Part shown: positions 9,455-20,897 of the stretch, piece by piece | Layout of the letters: every line of letters begins with the position of its first letter | How positions within the stretch are numbered: position 1 is the first letter of the stretch | Origin: Anodontia alba | Taxonomy: Eukaryota; Mollusca; Bivalvia; Lucinida; Lucinidae | DNA length: 64,000 nucleotides | Direction: 5' to 3' | NCBI GenBank assembly: GCA_964016985.1 | Contig: OZ024828.1 | Location: 74,893,264-74,957,263 of the forward strand | Notes under the pieces: model-generated | The model's input: the letters and a program-made list of their open reading frames with translations, nothing else | Database searches by the model: none | What the model was told of the DNA's origin: nothing | Made by a program: the position numbers and the translations under genes

Positions 9455-10090
9455 CTGGAAACTTTATTTCCCTTTTCCAAGGGAGAGTACTCCAGATAAA
9501 AGAATATACTTCCCTGCTACAAGGATCTTTTCGAAAAAAAAGTTCCTACCAGGGAGGAGTATTTTCTTTCTTGTATTTATGGGCAGTCCCTCTTTAAGAA
9601 GTGAGGAAAATAACTTTAGGCCAAAGACAGAGTTATATAAGTGCTTTAACCAGTTTCCAACAGTAGCTCCATTTTTATTTTTATGGCATTGAACTAATGC
9701 ACAGCTGTTAAAATTTAAAAAGAGAACAACTATCAGTTCAACAGAAGGTTCTAACTCCGATTCATACAATACCTCCAAAAATACCGAGAATTTTGATAGA
9801 CCCAAACAAATAGTCAGTTTTGAAAGTGTCCCAAAACAAAAATACCTGCAAATAGCCAATACCCAATAAAAATACCTGCAAATGGCCAATACCTCCCCCA
9901 CACCCAACCCCCACCCCCCCCCACCCCGCGCACCCCTCATCCCACAAAAAAATAGCTACATTTCCCCAAACCCCTCAAAAAAAAAAAAAATAAATTCAAA
10001 ATTCTAACCCCTCCCCCACCACCGCTCCCCTCCCCCCCTCCCCCCCCCCCCCCAAAAAAAAAAAAAAAAAAAAATTACATTTTTTTTTTT
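9455..10090. repeat. Degenerate hairpin, then C-rich and A-rich simple sequence
   Basis: A degenerate AAAGAATATACTTCC hairpin (9455-9610) is followed by tandem AAAATACCTGCAAAT (about 9838-9890), C-rich stretches at 9893-9940 and 10005-10055, and poly-A to 10075. The Gly/Trp-rich minus frames over the C-rich part are low complexity. Confidence 0.6.
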
Positions 10091-10493
10091 GTTGTGTAGT
10101 TTTAATGGAAAATGAGTCCTAAAATTTCATGTGAATCATCTGCCACCGACGATTCATATAGACTTATTTTCTATGAAAAAGAAAAATAATAATAATGATA
10201 ATAATAGAATGTCATCAGCAACAAATTTTGCTCGACGCTTTCTTCGTTTGACGTAATGGTCTAAATATCCGTCTGTTTATCTGCTGTAGAGAACAAAAAC
10301 AAAACTGATTAAATTAAGAAACTTAAAAAATGGTAAACTTATAATTTTCCGAAGATTATAATGTACACACACTATCAAAACATGAAGCTTTCTTACTGAT
10401 TGACTAGAATTAAAAAGGAGTAGATAAATAGGACACAATGTTACAATAAGAAATTCGCCGAATGGCTTTGTCGCGACTACTGGCAATGTTAAA

Positions 10494-12478
10494 ACAAGAG
10501 CTCCGCCAAGCGGGACATTATACGCCCGTGGCAAGTTATAAGATGTAGAACATAAACTGGCTCCTGTATAATTCAGTGCTCCGGATATAAACTGTGAGTG
10601 GAATTACAAAAAAAAAAAAATAAATAAATAAATAAAAAAAAATATTTGGGCATTGCTCTGCTGATATTTGGTGAACTGTAACTGAATTATGTTTACAAGT
10701 TTTGATATTAGTCAAGCTTCTTAATTCAGTATCATTTAATAAATGTATTAATAAAGATTTAATAATGGCAACATTTCCTTGCAAATCTAATAAAAGAAGA
10801 TGTTAAAAAAATAAATAAATAACTTGCCCATATGGCCAAAACTTTAGTTATTTGCAAAAAATATACCTATTATAAAATAAAATTTGCACACTATTACCTC
10901 TAAAAAATATGTTGCGAAAAGTTTACAGAAACTTTCAAAGAGGCATAACTCTGCCAGTATTTGGTGCACTGTAACCTCGAAAGAATATGCACTGCTCCAC
11001 ATTATCGTGTAACTATTTATGAAGTTTCAGCTTGACCAGATGTAAACTGTAGGAGGATTTAGCCGGAAACCAAAAATTAATAGAAATTTTCAAAGGCGTT
11101 TAACTCTGCTAATATTTGGTGGACTGTAACCTTGAAACAATATGCACTGCTCCACATCATGGTCTAACTACAAATTGAGCTTGATCGGATGTAAACTGTA
11201 GTATGAGCTAGTCGGAAACGAAAAGTTTACAGAAATATTCAAAGGGGCATAATTCTGCCAATATTTGGTGCACTGTAACCTCGAAATAATATGCAATGCT
11301 CCACATTATCAAAATTAATAGAAATTTTCAAAGGGGTATAACTCTGGTATTATTTGATGGACTGTAACTTTGAAACAATATGCATTGCTCCACATCATGG
11401 CCTAACTACAAATCAAGTTTCAGCTTGATCAGATGTAAACTGTAGGAGGAGTTAGCCGGAAACTAAAAGTTTACAGAAATTTTCAAAAAAGAGGCATAAC
11501 TGCCAATATTTGGTGCACTGTAACCTCGAAATAATATGCAATGCTCCACGTTATCGTGTAACTATTTATAAAGTTTCAGCCTGATCGGATGTAAGCTGTA
11601 GGAGGATTTAGCCAGAAACGAAAAATTAATAGAAATTTTCAAAGGGGTATAACTCTGGTATTATTTGATGGACTGTAACTTTGAAATAATATGCACTGTT
11701 CCACATCATGATCTAACTCCTATCAAGTTTCAGCTTGATCGGATGTAAACTGTAGGAGGAGTTAGCCGGAAACGAAAAGTTTACAGAAATTTTCAAAGGG
11801 GCATTTCTCTGCTAATATTTGGTGGACTGTAACCTCGAAACAATATATGCTGCTCCACATCATGGTCTAACAATAAATGAAAGTTTTAGCTTGATCAGAT
11901 GTAAACTGTAGGAGGAGTTAGCCGGAAACGAAACGTTTACAGAAATATTCAAAGGGGCATTACTCTGCTAATATTTGGTGGACTGTAACTACAAAACAAT
12001 ATGCGCTGCTCCACATCATGGTCTAACTCTGTACCAAGTATTAGCTTGATCGGATGTAAACTGTAGGAGGAGTTAGCCGGAAACGAAATGTTTACAGAAA
12101 TTTTCAAAGGAGCATTACTCTGCTAATATTTGGTGGACTACAACCTCGAAACAATATGCGCTGCTCCACATCATAGTCTAACCATAAATGTAGTTTCAGC
12201 TTGATCGGATGTAAAATATAGGAGGAGTTAACCGGAAATGAAAAGTTTACAGAATTTTTCAAAGGGGCATAACTCTGCAAACATTTGGTGGACTGTAACC
12301 CCGAAAGAATATGCGCTGCTCCACATCATGGTCTAACTATATACAAAGTTTCAACTAGATCGGATGTAAACTGTAGGAGGAGTTAGCCGGAAACGAAAAA
12401 GTTTGCGGACGGACGGACGCCATACCCCGTAACATAATACGTCCCGTTTTTCAAACGGGCGTATAAAAACGGATCTAA
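10494..12478 (+). mobile_element. Helitron-like (HINE/'pearl'-type) element with ~154 bp tandem monomers
   Basis: About ten monomers carry the phrase ATTTGGTGGACTGTAAC at 10959, 11113, 11261, 11351 (shortened unit), 11507, 11663, 11817, 11970, 12126 and 12279. The left side opens with CAAGAGCTCCGCCAAGCGGG; the right side ends in GGACGGACGGACGCC and a hairpin CCCGTTT-TTC-AAACGGG then GTATAAAA. A short-stem 3' hairpin next to a monomer array is a feature described for Helitron-derived elements in bivalves; that assignment is inference. A second copy in the opposite orientation is at 62700-63720. No protein coded. Confidence 0.7.
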
Positions 12479-13196
12479 ACGCACAGATAAACATTGTTCA
12501 ACCAAGCACGAAAAGTAGGTCTCGGTGGTTGTTGGAAAAGTGCATCATGACGAATGTTTGTATAGTTTCATTAACTTACAAGCCTTGGTGTTTGGGAAAC
12601 GAAGCTAAACATAGAAGCACACCCTATAGTACCATATTTATCATACCCAAATCATAGGGCATCTTACTCCTTGCTATGCTAACTACAAAGTTTCAACAAT
12701 TGGTTTTAAATGAAAAACCGTTGGTGAAATGAACACACACCAAACAATGAAATAAGCTGAAGTGTCCAAGTTTCTGGGGCAGTCCATTTTACTATCTGTT
12801 GATGTGTCTAAAAAGCAGTTGGATGAGTGGTAAACCGTCTAGACACTGATCAGACACAACATGCTTCTGCATCTGATCTTGGTCTACACTGTTTGCTCCG
12901 GCCTGCCTCTCAGAATTCTTAGGATAAATATGGTAAATTGATACCTGTAGGATTGATCACCAGTTAACCCATTTTAGTCTGGAGAACTCCAAAAGGATAA
13001 TTCGCAAACAGTCAGGACCCAGTGACGCAACAAATCAGGGTCTAAACTGTTTGCATTAACTACAAAAATTTCTATAAAGCATAGTAATAATCAACAATCG
13101 CTAAGGTGCGCGACTCGTCTCATTCTTCCCTGTGCCTCTACTTAACCTTGAGCTTTTGGCGATTCCTTTGGCTAGATTTTGTCAGTCATTACGAAA
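12479..13196. repeat. No gene; AACAGTGTAGACCCAGATCAG-type short hairpins
   Basis: Short hairpins of this family lie at about 12835-12905 and 13000-13062. The rest is AT-rich without supported exons. Confidence 0.5.
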
Positions 13197-13466
13197 ACAC
13201 GCCTATTCAAATATATTGAGAATTTTACTACCAAAAAATGAAAATTTTCAGATAAAAAATTCTGACATTTTACACATTTCTGCTCAAAACATAGATTGTG
13301 GGTACTCGTAAGAACCGCCTCGTCAAGGCGGTTCTAACGAGTACCCACAATCTATTCATTTGAGCAGAAATAAGAAAAATAATATATATCTCTGTAAACC
13401 CGTGTTTTACTATATAAAAAATGGGGTGTAAGGGGGTCAAAATTATAAAGATATGTTTTTGTGATG
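13197..13466. mobile_element. CATTACGAAAAC palindromic MITE
   Basis: The ends are CATTACGAAAACACGCCTAT and GATATGTTTTTGTGATG. The centre is a perfect GTACTCGTAAGAACCGCCT / AGGCGGTTCTAACGAGTAC style hairpin. Confidence 0.85.
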
Positions 13467-13489
13467 ATATTGATGTGTATACATCATTT

Positions 13490-13980
13490 TATCAAAATAT
13501 TCCATATTGCTGGAGATCTATGTCTATTTCCTTAATTTGACCTCGGCGCTGCCTCAGTCAGTGAAAATTGGCATTTGGCAAACCCATTGGCCAGATCTTG
13601 TCGGTATCAGTCTGTGTGAGAAAAAAAATCATCAAAAAATTCCTAAGGCTTCAAAAGTTATGGGTATTTTGCAAACTGTCACATTTTGGCCTCGGTCTGG
13701 ATCTTGTCAATTTGAATGTGCATCCAAAACTTTACCAAAATATCCCATATGGTTGAATATCTACGGCGATTACCATATTTTCAGGGTTTTTTTTTTTTTT
13801 TTTTTTTTTCTTTCTTTCGACATTGCCTTGGTCAAAGGAAAGTGGCATTTGGCAAGCGCATTGGCTAGATCTTGTCGGTACCTATCAGTATGCTAAAAAT
13901 TATCAAAATATTCCAAACGGTTTAAGCGCTAACTGACCACGGAGGGACAGACCGACGGACAGACTCACAAGAGTCATCAT
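13490..13980. repeat. Degenerate tandem repeats with a CGGACAGAC end
   Basis: Three diverged units share CATTTTATCAAAATATTCCAT, GGCATTTGGCAA and CCAGATCTTGTCGGTA, and the stretch closes with GGGACAGACCGACGGACAGA. The composition mirrors the other monomer arrays, so this is probably a decayed element of the same general kind. Open frames across it are interrupted by a poly-T. Confidence 0.5.
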
Positions 13981-14197
13981 TTCAATTGGTGGACTTTTCT
14001 ATGGGCCGTTTAAAAAAAATCCAGACACCCTGCTAATGGAAACAGACCGGTCCAAAGAATTGTGGTAGAAGAGCCCACCCGACGTAAATGGATTAATAAT
14101 GGGTGGTGTGGATATGGTAAATTGATACTAGTATAACTGATAACTGCAATAAAATTGATAATACAATCGGTAGGGTGGTTTTGGTAAATTGATAGTA

Positions 14198-14573
14198 CAG
14201 TCGAACCTCAATAGCTCGAACACTTAAGGCTCGTTTACCATGGCTAATTCGAACTAAATCGAACTCATATTTGAGTCCCTTCCGCTCGCTCAAGAAACCA
14301 AATATTTAGGGAAATTTTCTTATTTTATCATGAACTCGTTTGTTGTGTGTACTCATTAGAATCATCTCGACTAGAATCGCCTCGTCGAGGCGATTCTAAT
14401 GAGTATAGTATACTCAACACACAATTATTGTGAAGGAAATAAAAAAAAATCCTAAATTATCGCTGTTTGCTACCTGACCTGGCACCATGATTAACCCTCA
14501 GTGGCTCGAACTACCCATGTCTCGAATAATTTTCTATGGTCCCAAAGATGTTCGAGCCATTGAAGTTCGACTG
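14198..14573. mobile_element. pogo/Tigger-like MITE with TA target
   Basis: TA-CAGTCGAACCTCAATAGCTC at the left and GCCATTGAAGTTCGACTG-TA at the right are inverted repeats flanked by TA, as in Tc1/mariner-type elements with pogo-like CAGTCGAACCTC ends. The inner part holds a GTACTCATTAGAATC hairpin (about 14340-14415). Relatives are at 35981-36668 (3' end lost) and 37029-37376. Confidence 0.75.
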
Positions 14574-15110
14574 TAATAGGATTGCTTGTCAATTAATAAC
14601 GTAATCGGTAGATGGATGTAGTAAATTGATAATAGGACTGATAACTTCAATAAAATTAATAATGTAATCGGTGGGGTATATATGGTAAACTGACGCTAAC
14701 TATTGTAACTGCAATAAAATTAAAGAATAATGTAATCGGTGGGAAGGGTATGGTAATGGATGAATCTATGATACTGGAATTTAGGGTAGATAGTATGTTA
14801 TCCCTTCCGAAAAGGGGTCTACTCTAAAAGGAAAGAATATGCTCCCCTTGGGAACAAATTCTTTTCTTTAAGAGAAGACTCAGCTCAGAAGAGAACTGGT
14901 ATACAGAAAAGCAAACTGGATGCCACAAAAGCTGTCTCCCTTGGTAAAAATGGCAGATAATCTGCCAAGAGTAAGTATCCCCGTAAAAGGTGTATTGCAG
15001 CCATTTCGTCCATGCTGACCAGAACATATACCTTCACAAATAGCGTAGATCCATATGAGACGGTTCATAATAAGCAATTTCATCCAGATCTACACTACGC
15101 TCTTTCCATG
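14574..15110. repeat. Tandem GATAACTGCAATAAAATTAAT units and an AAAGGAAAGAA hairpin
   Basis: From about 14095 to 14760 a loose unit with GTAATCGGTGG...TATGGTAAA recurs at intervals of about 60-80 bp, interrupted by the TA element. A hairpin with GGTCTACTCTAAAAGGAAAG lies at about 14795-14890. No gene. Confidence 0.5.
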
Positions 15111-15167
15111 GACGTGGCTCTAGAGTTTATAATTTGAGCAAATCGATATTCCGAATATTGCCGATTC

Positions 15168-15227
15168 ATGGCGGAAAAGATCGACGCTACGTCAAATACG
15201 CTAACGTTACAAATTGTAACCAAGTGA
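15168..15227 (+). promoter_or_regulatory. Possible 5' leader with short upstream ORF
   Basis: ATGGCGGAAAAG opens a 19-codon frame ending TGA, shortly before the candidate start at 15319. The surrounding 15160-15310 segment is free of recognisable repeats and has CRE-like motifs (TGACGTGAAG). This suggests a 5'UTR or promoter but is not proof. Confidence 0.25.
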
Positions 15228-15318
15228 CGTGAAGCTCGTTGGTTGACAACTCATTTTCTTGAAGTTTTCGACGACGTGAAGATACTTGTGATTTCTAGCT
15301 ATCGAAACTATAGCAAAG

Positions 15319-15384
15319 ATGGGCTGGTGGGAAAGATTTATTTGTTTTATTTCTTGCACGAAAAACACCAATGTTGATGAAAGG
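15319..15384 (+). CDS. Candidate first coding exon of a small two-exon gene
   Basis: AAAGATGGG is a good start context. The 22 codons read MGWWERFICFISCTKN then TNVDER, and the donor AGG|GTACGT is in phase 0. The next phase-0 acceptor with a long open exon is at 16845. The combined product would be about 117 residues with a Trp/Phe/Cys-rich amphipathic N-terminus that could touch a membrane. If unspliced the frame stops after 38 codons. No family recognised. Confidence 0.4.
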
Positions 15385-15599
15385 GTACGTAGGCGAAATT
15401 TAAAACTGTTGAAGGCGATATTAAGTGATATCTGATCATCATAGAACAGCACAGACCAAGATCAGCCTGTGCATTTTCGCTTGTCTTGTATTTTACTAAT
15501 ATCGAATTCCAGTAGGTTTAAATTGTCCTATTTTCTTAGGCGATGGTCTTGAAAACTATTGCATTGTAAAGCCAATCTTTGGTGGCCACGTATGCCAAA

Positions 15600-15660
15600 A
15601 GGCAGCTATATTCGGAAGAAAAAAAAAAAAAAAACGAAGTTCGTTTCTTTTTTTTTTTAT
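15600..15660. repeat. A-run / T-run hairpin
   Basis: GGAAGAAAAAAAAAAAAAAA, then ACGAAGTTCGT, then a T-run form a simple inverted repeat. A TTTATTTATTTA run follows at about 15775-15805. Confidence 0.7.
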
Positions 15661-16048
15661 CGAAAAATTGGTGGTGGTGAGGCGAGCATCATTTTCTCGT
15701 AAAATTGGATGGTGTATGTTTCATTAGTGCAGCGTTGAAGAAAAAGTCATTTATTTGTTGTTTGTTTGTTTACAATTTATTTATTTATTTATTATTTGTT
15801 TATCTATTTAGTTAGTTAGTTAACTAGTTAGGTAGTTTGTTTCATTAGTCTGTCAGTCAATCGAAATTCATATCATATATAAGATAACACTGGAGTTTGG
15901 GGAGGGGAATAGGTTCTAAAATATTCTGTACAGCTTTATGTTTTATACATGTGTATGAAAGTATGAGGAATTTTATAACCTGTAAATTTATGTCTGTCCT
16001 GAAAATAGAGGTTACTAAGCGGTAAGTCTGCACACTAGTATAGGAGAT
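15661..16048. other. Intron sequence, nothing specific seen
   Basis: AT-rich, with TTTG and TTTA short repeats near 15750-15840. No exon with paired splice sites found. Confidence 0.4.
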
Positions 16049-16154
16049 CCCAGCTACCATTCTACATAAATCTATAGCGGGCCGTTAGCGGCATGTCAGC
16101 TACCCTGACGGGCCGATAACGGCCCGCCAAAGATTTATGTAGAATGCTTACTGG
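16049..16154. mobile_element. CCCAGCTACCATTCT short palindromic MITE
   Basis: CCCAGCTACCATTCTACATA and TAGAATGCTTACTGG arms flank GGGCCGTTAGCGGCATG. Same family as 8437-8538; it lies in the intron of the candidate small gene. Confidence 0.8.
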
Positions 16155-16336
16155 AGACTATCCTTACCAACTCCGCTGGCTGAAGGTTGTAATTAGGTAA
16201 AGGAGTTATATACTGCCCTTCACATTATTCTGTATTCTTGACTTACTTATTAAGTTGAGTGTAACTGGGCCGCAAGGTGAGAAAAGGTACCTTCTGACAT
16301 GTGCGCTCAATGAAAACTCAGATCCGCCTGCGATTC

Positions 16337-16614
16337 CATTACGAAAACACTCCTATTCAAATATATTGAAAATTTTAAAACCAAAAAAGTACACTTTCCA
16401 GATAAAAAAAATCTGATATTTTTTCATATTCCTGTTCAAAGCATAGATTGTGAGGAGTCGTTAGAACCGCCTCGGCGAGGCGGTTCAAGTGAGTACCCAA
16501 AATCTATGTTTTTAAGCTGAATAAGAAAAAATGTATACCCCTGTAAACCCCAGTTTTACTATATAAAAGTTGAGATTCAGGGGGTCAAAATTATATAGGC
16601 GTGTTTGCGTGATG
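16337..16614. mobile_element. CATTACGAAAAC palindromic MITE
   Basis: The ends CATTACGAAAACACTCCTAT and ATAGGCGTGTTTGCGTGATG flank a centre with GTTAGAACCGCCTCGGCGAG. It sits in the intron of the candidate small gene and is followed by a GAAGAC/GATCAG hairpin (about 16620-16765). Confidence 0.85.
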
Positions 16615-16844
16615 CCATGCAGTCTGATCAGAGTCTTCGTTGCCCGCATAAAAGAAACCTTGCTTCTTTTGCTGTCCAAAATGTGGCAAGTGAAGATTTT
16701 GATCAGACTGTGCGAATGCACAGGCTGATCTGAATCTTTGCTGGGCGCACATGCCCAAAAGTTACGTTTTCTGACGATGCGGTTCAATTCGTGTATTTTT
16801 ATTTATTGCTTATCTTAAAACTGTTTGATATTCAATATTTTCAG

Positions 16845-17132
16845 GCAGTAAAGGCCCGCAACAAGCTTCGCCGTGTTATCGGCAAAGATGAGGTACAGGT
16901 CATGGGACCGCTGAATCTTGATGTAAAGTTTGTGAAACAAAGCATGAACCCCTGGGATGCAGATAGTGAAATCGGGAGGACCACCCCAATAGACGATCTC
17001 AATGTGGATGGGAAGTGGGCTGTTCCACCATCTGTCAGCAGACAGAGTAACCACAGCGGTATTACTGTTTTCTCAGGGCGGAACGATTCCATTAAAATGG
17101 AAGAACCAATTTTAAAAAAGGATGCTTATTAA
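16845..17132 (+). CDS. Terminal coding exon of the small gene (unrecognised product)
   Basis: The acceptor ATATTTTCAG is followed by an open phase-0 frame of 95 codons to TAA. It starts AVKARNKLRRVIG and holds MNPWDADSEIGRTTPID and a Ser-rich part SVSRQSNHSGIT, ending KMEEPILKKDAY. The other two frames close quickly. The basic start followed by a polar, Ser/Asp-rich tail resembles a cytoplasmic C-terminus. It probably joins 15319-15384. A weak internal phase-1 GT at 17059 could alternatively splice to 18497, giving a second C-terminus; this is speculative. Confidence 0.6.
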   Translation, partial: AVKARNKLRRVIGKDEVQVMGPLNLDVKFVKQSMNPWDADSEIGRTTPIDDLNVDGKWAVPPSVSRQSNHSGITVFSGRNDSIKMEEPILKKDAY

Positions 17133-17199
17133 GCCTTGAAAGTGCTAATTACAACTGCATCAGACGACATTTTGATTTTTTTTTTTGGTGTATTTGTTT

Positions 17200-17281
17200 T
17201 CAGGAAAACTAAAGTTTGACATTTCATGTGAATCGTCTGTCTAGCAGACGATTCACATTAAATGCAAAAGACTTATTTTCT

Positions 17282-17327
<46 letters not shown>

Positions 17328-17330
17328 TAA
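17200..17330. repeat. Hairpin plus (AAT)n
   Basis: A short GTGAATCGTCTG...CAGACGATTCAC hairpin (about 17205-17275) is followed by a clean (AAT)n run to 17326. Confidence 0.75.
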
Positions 17331-18280
17331 GAAAGTTGATTGCAACAATTTAAGAGTTACACCAATTCATACTTACGCAGATTGGTCAAAGAATGAAAAA
17401 AGAAACAATAGAGATTAACGGCGCTATGAGTAAACGAATCTTTGGAGAATAAGCGAGCAGCAAAGATCCGGATCAGCTACCTGACCAGACCTTTTGAAGT
17501 TTATCGGTATAATCTTTAGTATCAAACCAGCTTCAACGTTCACATTCGCGCATTCTGATCAAAATCATCAATGGGTGCTTTTTAGATAGCCAAGGATTCT
17601 TCATCCAGACAATGAAGACTCTGATCAGACTGTCTGAAAACTGATTTGAGTCCCGACCAGATCACGAGGTTCTAGGCTCAAATTCCTAGGTTGAATTCAG
17701 CTCATGACTGTACGACGCTTCATTCCACAGAGTCTTCCATTATCACTTCCATCCCCTTGATATGACTTTACCCATTGTAGTCGGGAGACCCGTAAGAGGG
17801 TAATTGGCAAACAGTGCAGACCCAGATCAAGCGCCACAGAACGCGGCGTCTGATCAGGGTCTCCACTGTTTGCAAATAGTTAAGACATTTTTCTCTAGAA
17901 ATATGTAAATCTCATAGCCAGACGTACCTAAAATTGAAATTGGACTCTTCCAATATATAGTGTGGGAGAGTTTATTCATCCTACAATGCGTTAATAAATG
18001 TTGTAAGGGACGTAAAACACAAATAACCGTCATCGTCATTAGCCGTAACGCAAGAAAATGTACCTTCGGCGCCTCAAATCATCTTGTGCCTGTGCACATG
18101 CTAATCAAAGTCTTCACTGTGCACAAATCGGACGGTCAAAAGTCGAGTGTAGCGCAGGCTGATCCAAGTCTTCGCTAGGCGCACATGTCCGAAGGTATAT
18201 TTGTTCATGTTACGGCGTTTGTTACTGTTATTAAGAGGAAGGGAACCATTTTCAGGGGAGACAACTGTTTCGGAATTATT
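17331..18280. repeat. Intergenic or intron sequence with short hairpins
   Basis: No exon supported. A CAGACCCAGATCA hairpin lies at about 17800-17880 and a GAAGAC/GATC family hairpin at about 18060-18195. Confidence 0.45.
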
Positions 18281-18390
18281 TTACCTCCTTCTGCAAAGGG
18301 GTCTACTCAAAAAGGAAAGAATTTGCTCCCTTTCGGAGCAGTTCTTTTCCTTTTAGAGTAGACCCCTATTCGGAAGGGGCTTGGCGTGCA
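18281..18390. mobile_element. GGTCTACTCAAAAAGGAAAG hairpin
   Basis: Near-perfect arms CTACTCAAAAAGGAAAGAA and complement surround TTTGCTCCCTTTCGGAGCAG. Clean relatives: 42438-42530; degenerate ones at 3030-3125, 14795-14890, 24225-24335, 24585-24690. Confidence 0.75.
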
Positions 18391-18496
18391 AAAGAGCAAA
18401 CAAGAAGTTATTTTTCTTATGAAATATGGTAGAAAAACTAGCAAGTTCGCCCATTTACCTTAAGCAAATAACCCACACAAATTGTATCCATTTCAG

Positions 18497-18580
18497 ACAT
18501 TGTGCTGGCGACTCCAAAGACTCCACTGCCTGAGACACCAAGGACACCTTCAAGGGCAAGAATGGTAACCACTGCAGGTG
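18497..18580 (+). CDS. Internal exon, copy B gene (proline/threonine-rich)
   Basis: ATCCATTTCAG precedes and CTGCAG|GTGAGT follows. With one incoming base the frame reads IVLATPKTPLPETPRTPSRA then RMVTTA and ends in phase 1, the same phase at which the exon at 21510 begins. Several TP/SP pairs next to Arg/Lys look like proline-directed kinase sites (inference). The matching exon of copy A would lie left of the window. Confidence 0.6.
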
Positions 18581-18668
18581 AGTTCGATGTGAGGACCTGC
18601 TATTGGCGCATTCGTTAATGTCTTCATTGCCTTTAAATGATCCTTATTTCCCTTCATTACAGCTGATG

Positions 18669-18914
18669 TTAACCCTTAAAGCGCCAAGAAAAACTACATC
18701 TGAAAATGTCGTCTGCTTATGTCGTCTGCAGAATATTCTTGCAAACTTCTCAAAGCTATTTTTTGCATACCGGCAAACAGTGTGGACCCAGATCAGACTG
18801 CTCCTAAAGGAGCAGTCTGATCTGGGTCCACACTGTTTGCAGAAATGACTTTTAAAATCACAAGCAGAAGGCAAAGCAGACGACTATTGTTGTGATTGGC
18901 GCTTTAAGGGGTAA
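18669..18914. mobile_element. piggyBac-like TTAA hairpin
   Basis: TTAA-CCCTTAAAGCGCC at the left and GGCGCTTTAAGGGG at the right. The right TTAA has decayed to GTAA. The near-perfect centre holds CAGATCAGACTGCTCC on both strands. Confidence 0.7.
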
Positions 18915-19691
18915 GAGACGCGTGGCAGCCGCGAAAGATCTTCCCGTAGTTTAACCATAGTGTATTTTATACTTTCTTGTCCTTAAGGATCAGTGATATT
19001 AACTGAAATAAATTGAAAATAGACAATCGCTTAAGCCGGTGCTAATAGGTGTGAGAAGCTTGCAAATTACATTACTGTTCATGACAGGACAGAATGAAAC
19101 CGAATCTATTTTCGCATTTTATTTTAAATTCAACAGTGTCTCCACTGGATGTTATATGAACTCAAACAACAAAACATTGTTATCACTAGCTGCTATAAAA
19201 CGCAAGAAAGGAGAAGATACTTTAGCAATAACTGCTGAAGTAAAGCTTATAACAAGATACTATCAGCATAAGTTGTTTTGCGAATACAAATACTAAGACA
19301 CTGTAAGCATTAGCAGCTATAAGAACGCACATAACGAGACACTATCAGCATTAGCTACTATAAGAACGTAAATAACAAAATACCGTTAACATTAGTTACT
19401 ATAAGAACGCAAATAATAAGATACTATCAGCATTAGGTGCTATAAGAACGCAAATAACAATATACTGTCAGCAAAAGTTGCTATGAGAATGCAAATAACA
19501 AGCTACTGTTAGCATTTGCTGCCATAAGAGCGCAAATGACAATATACTGTAAGCATTAATTTATTATCTGCTATAATAGCGCAAACAACAAGCTATTTGT
19601 TTCCACTAGCTGCTATAAGAACGCAAACATCAAGATTCTGTTAGCATTAGCTGTTATAAGAAAGAAAACAATAAATTAACAAGATACTGTA

Positions 19692-20294
19692 AGCATTAGC
19701 TGCTATAAGAGCGCAAATAACAAGACACTGTTAGCATAAGTTGCTATAAGAGCGCAATTAACAAAATACTGTAAACATTAATTGCCACAAGAGCGCAAAC
19801 AGAAAAACACTGTTAGCATTAGCTGCTATAGGAGCGCAAAGAACGATTTCGTTAGCATTAGCTGCTATGAGACCGCAAATAATAAAATACTATACGCTTT
19901 AGCTGTTATGAGCCCAAATAAGGTACCAATAGCATTAGTTGCTATTATAGGGCGAATATGAAAGTACTGTAACTTTTAGGTGCTGTGAACGCAAACAACA
20001 AGACACTCTTAACATTGGCTGCTATAAGAGCGGAAATAACAAGATAATGTTAACATTACCTGCTATAAGAGCGCAAATAACAAGATGTCATTAGCATAGG
20101 CTGCTTGAGGAGCACAAATAACAAACACTTCAATCTTTTGCGTCTATAAGAGCAGATGACAAGACACTATTAGCATTAGCTGCTATATGAGCGCAAATAA
20201 CAATATACTGCTAGCATTAGCTGCTATAAAAGCGAATGTGGCAAGATACTATTAGCATTAGCTACTATAAGAGTGCAAATAAGAAGACACTCTT
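19692..20294 (+). repeat. 603 bp higher-order unit, first copy
   Basis: This block of about fifteen minisatellite units is followed head to tail by 20295-20897. By eye I found a single difference (A at 19765, G at 20368), so the duplication is far younger than the variation between units. Confidence 0.85.
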
Positions 20295-20897
20295 AGCATT
20301 AGCTGCTATAAGAGCGCAAATAACAAGACACTGTTAGCATAAGTTGCTATAAGAGCGCAATTAACAAGATACTGTAAACATTAATTGCCACAAGAGCGCA
20401 AACAGAAAAACACTGTTAGCATTAGCTGCTATAGGAGCGCAAAGAACGATTTCGTTAGCATTAGCTGCTATGAGACCGCAAATAATAAAATACTATACGC
20501 TTTAGCTGTTATGAGCCCAAATAAGGTACCAATAGCATTAGTTGCTATTATAGGGCGAATATGAAAGTACTGTAACTTTTAGGTGCTGTGAACGCAAACA
20601 ACAAGACACTCTTAACATTGGCTGCTATAAGAGCGGAAATAACAAGATAATGTTAACATTACCTGCTATAAGAGCGCAAATAACAAGATGTCATTAGCAT
20701 AGGCTGCTTGAGGAGCACAAATAACAAACACTTCAATCTTTTGCGTCTATAAGAGCAGATGACAAGACACTATTAGCATTAGCTGCTATATGAGCGCAAA
20801 TAACAATATACTGCTAGCATTAGCTGCTATAAAAGCGAATGTGGCAAGATACTATTAGCATTAGCTACTATAAGAGTGCAAATAAGAAGACACTCTT
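20295..20897 (+). repeat. 603 bp higher-order unit, second copy
   Basis: Second copy of the block at 19692-20294. The match ends where AGCTGCTATAAG of the first copy corresponds to AGCTACTATAAG here. Confidence 0.85.

Noticed and set aside
9464..9947. Gly/Trp-rich minus frames
   Set aside because: They translate C-rich simple sequence and a degenerate hairpin.
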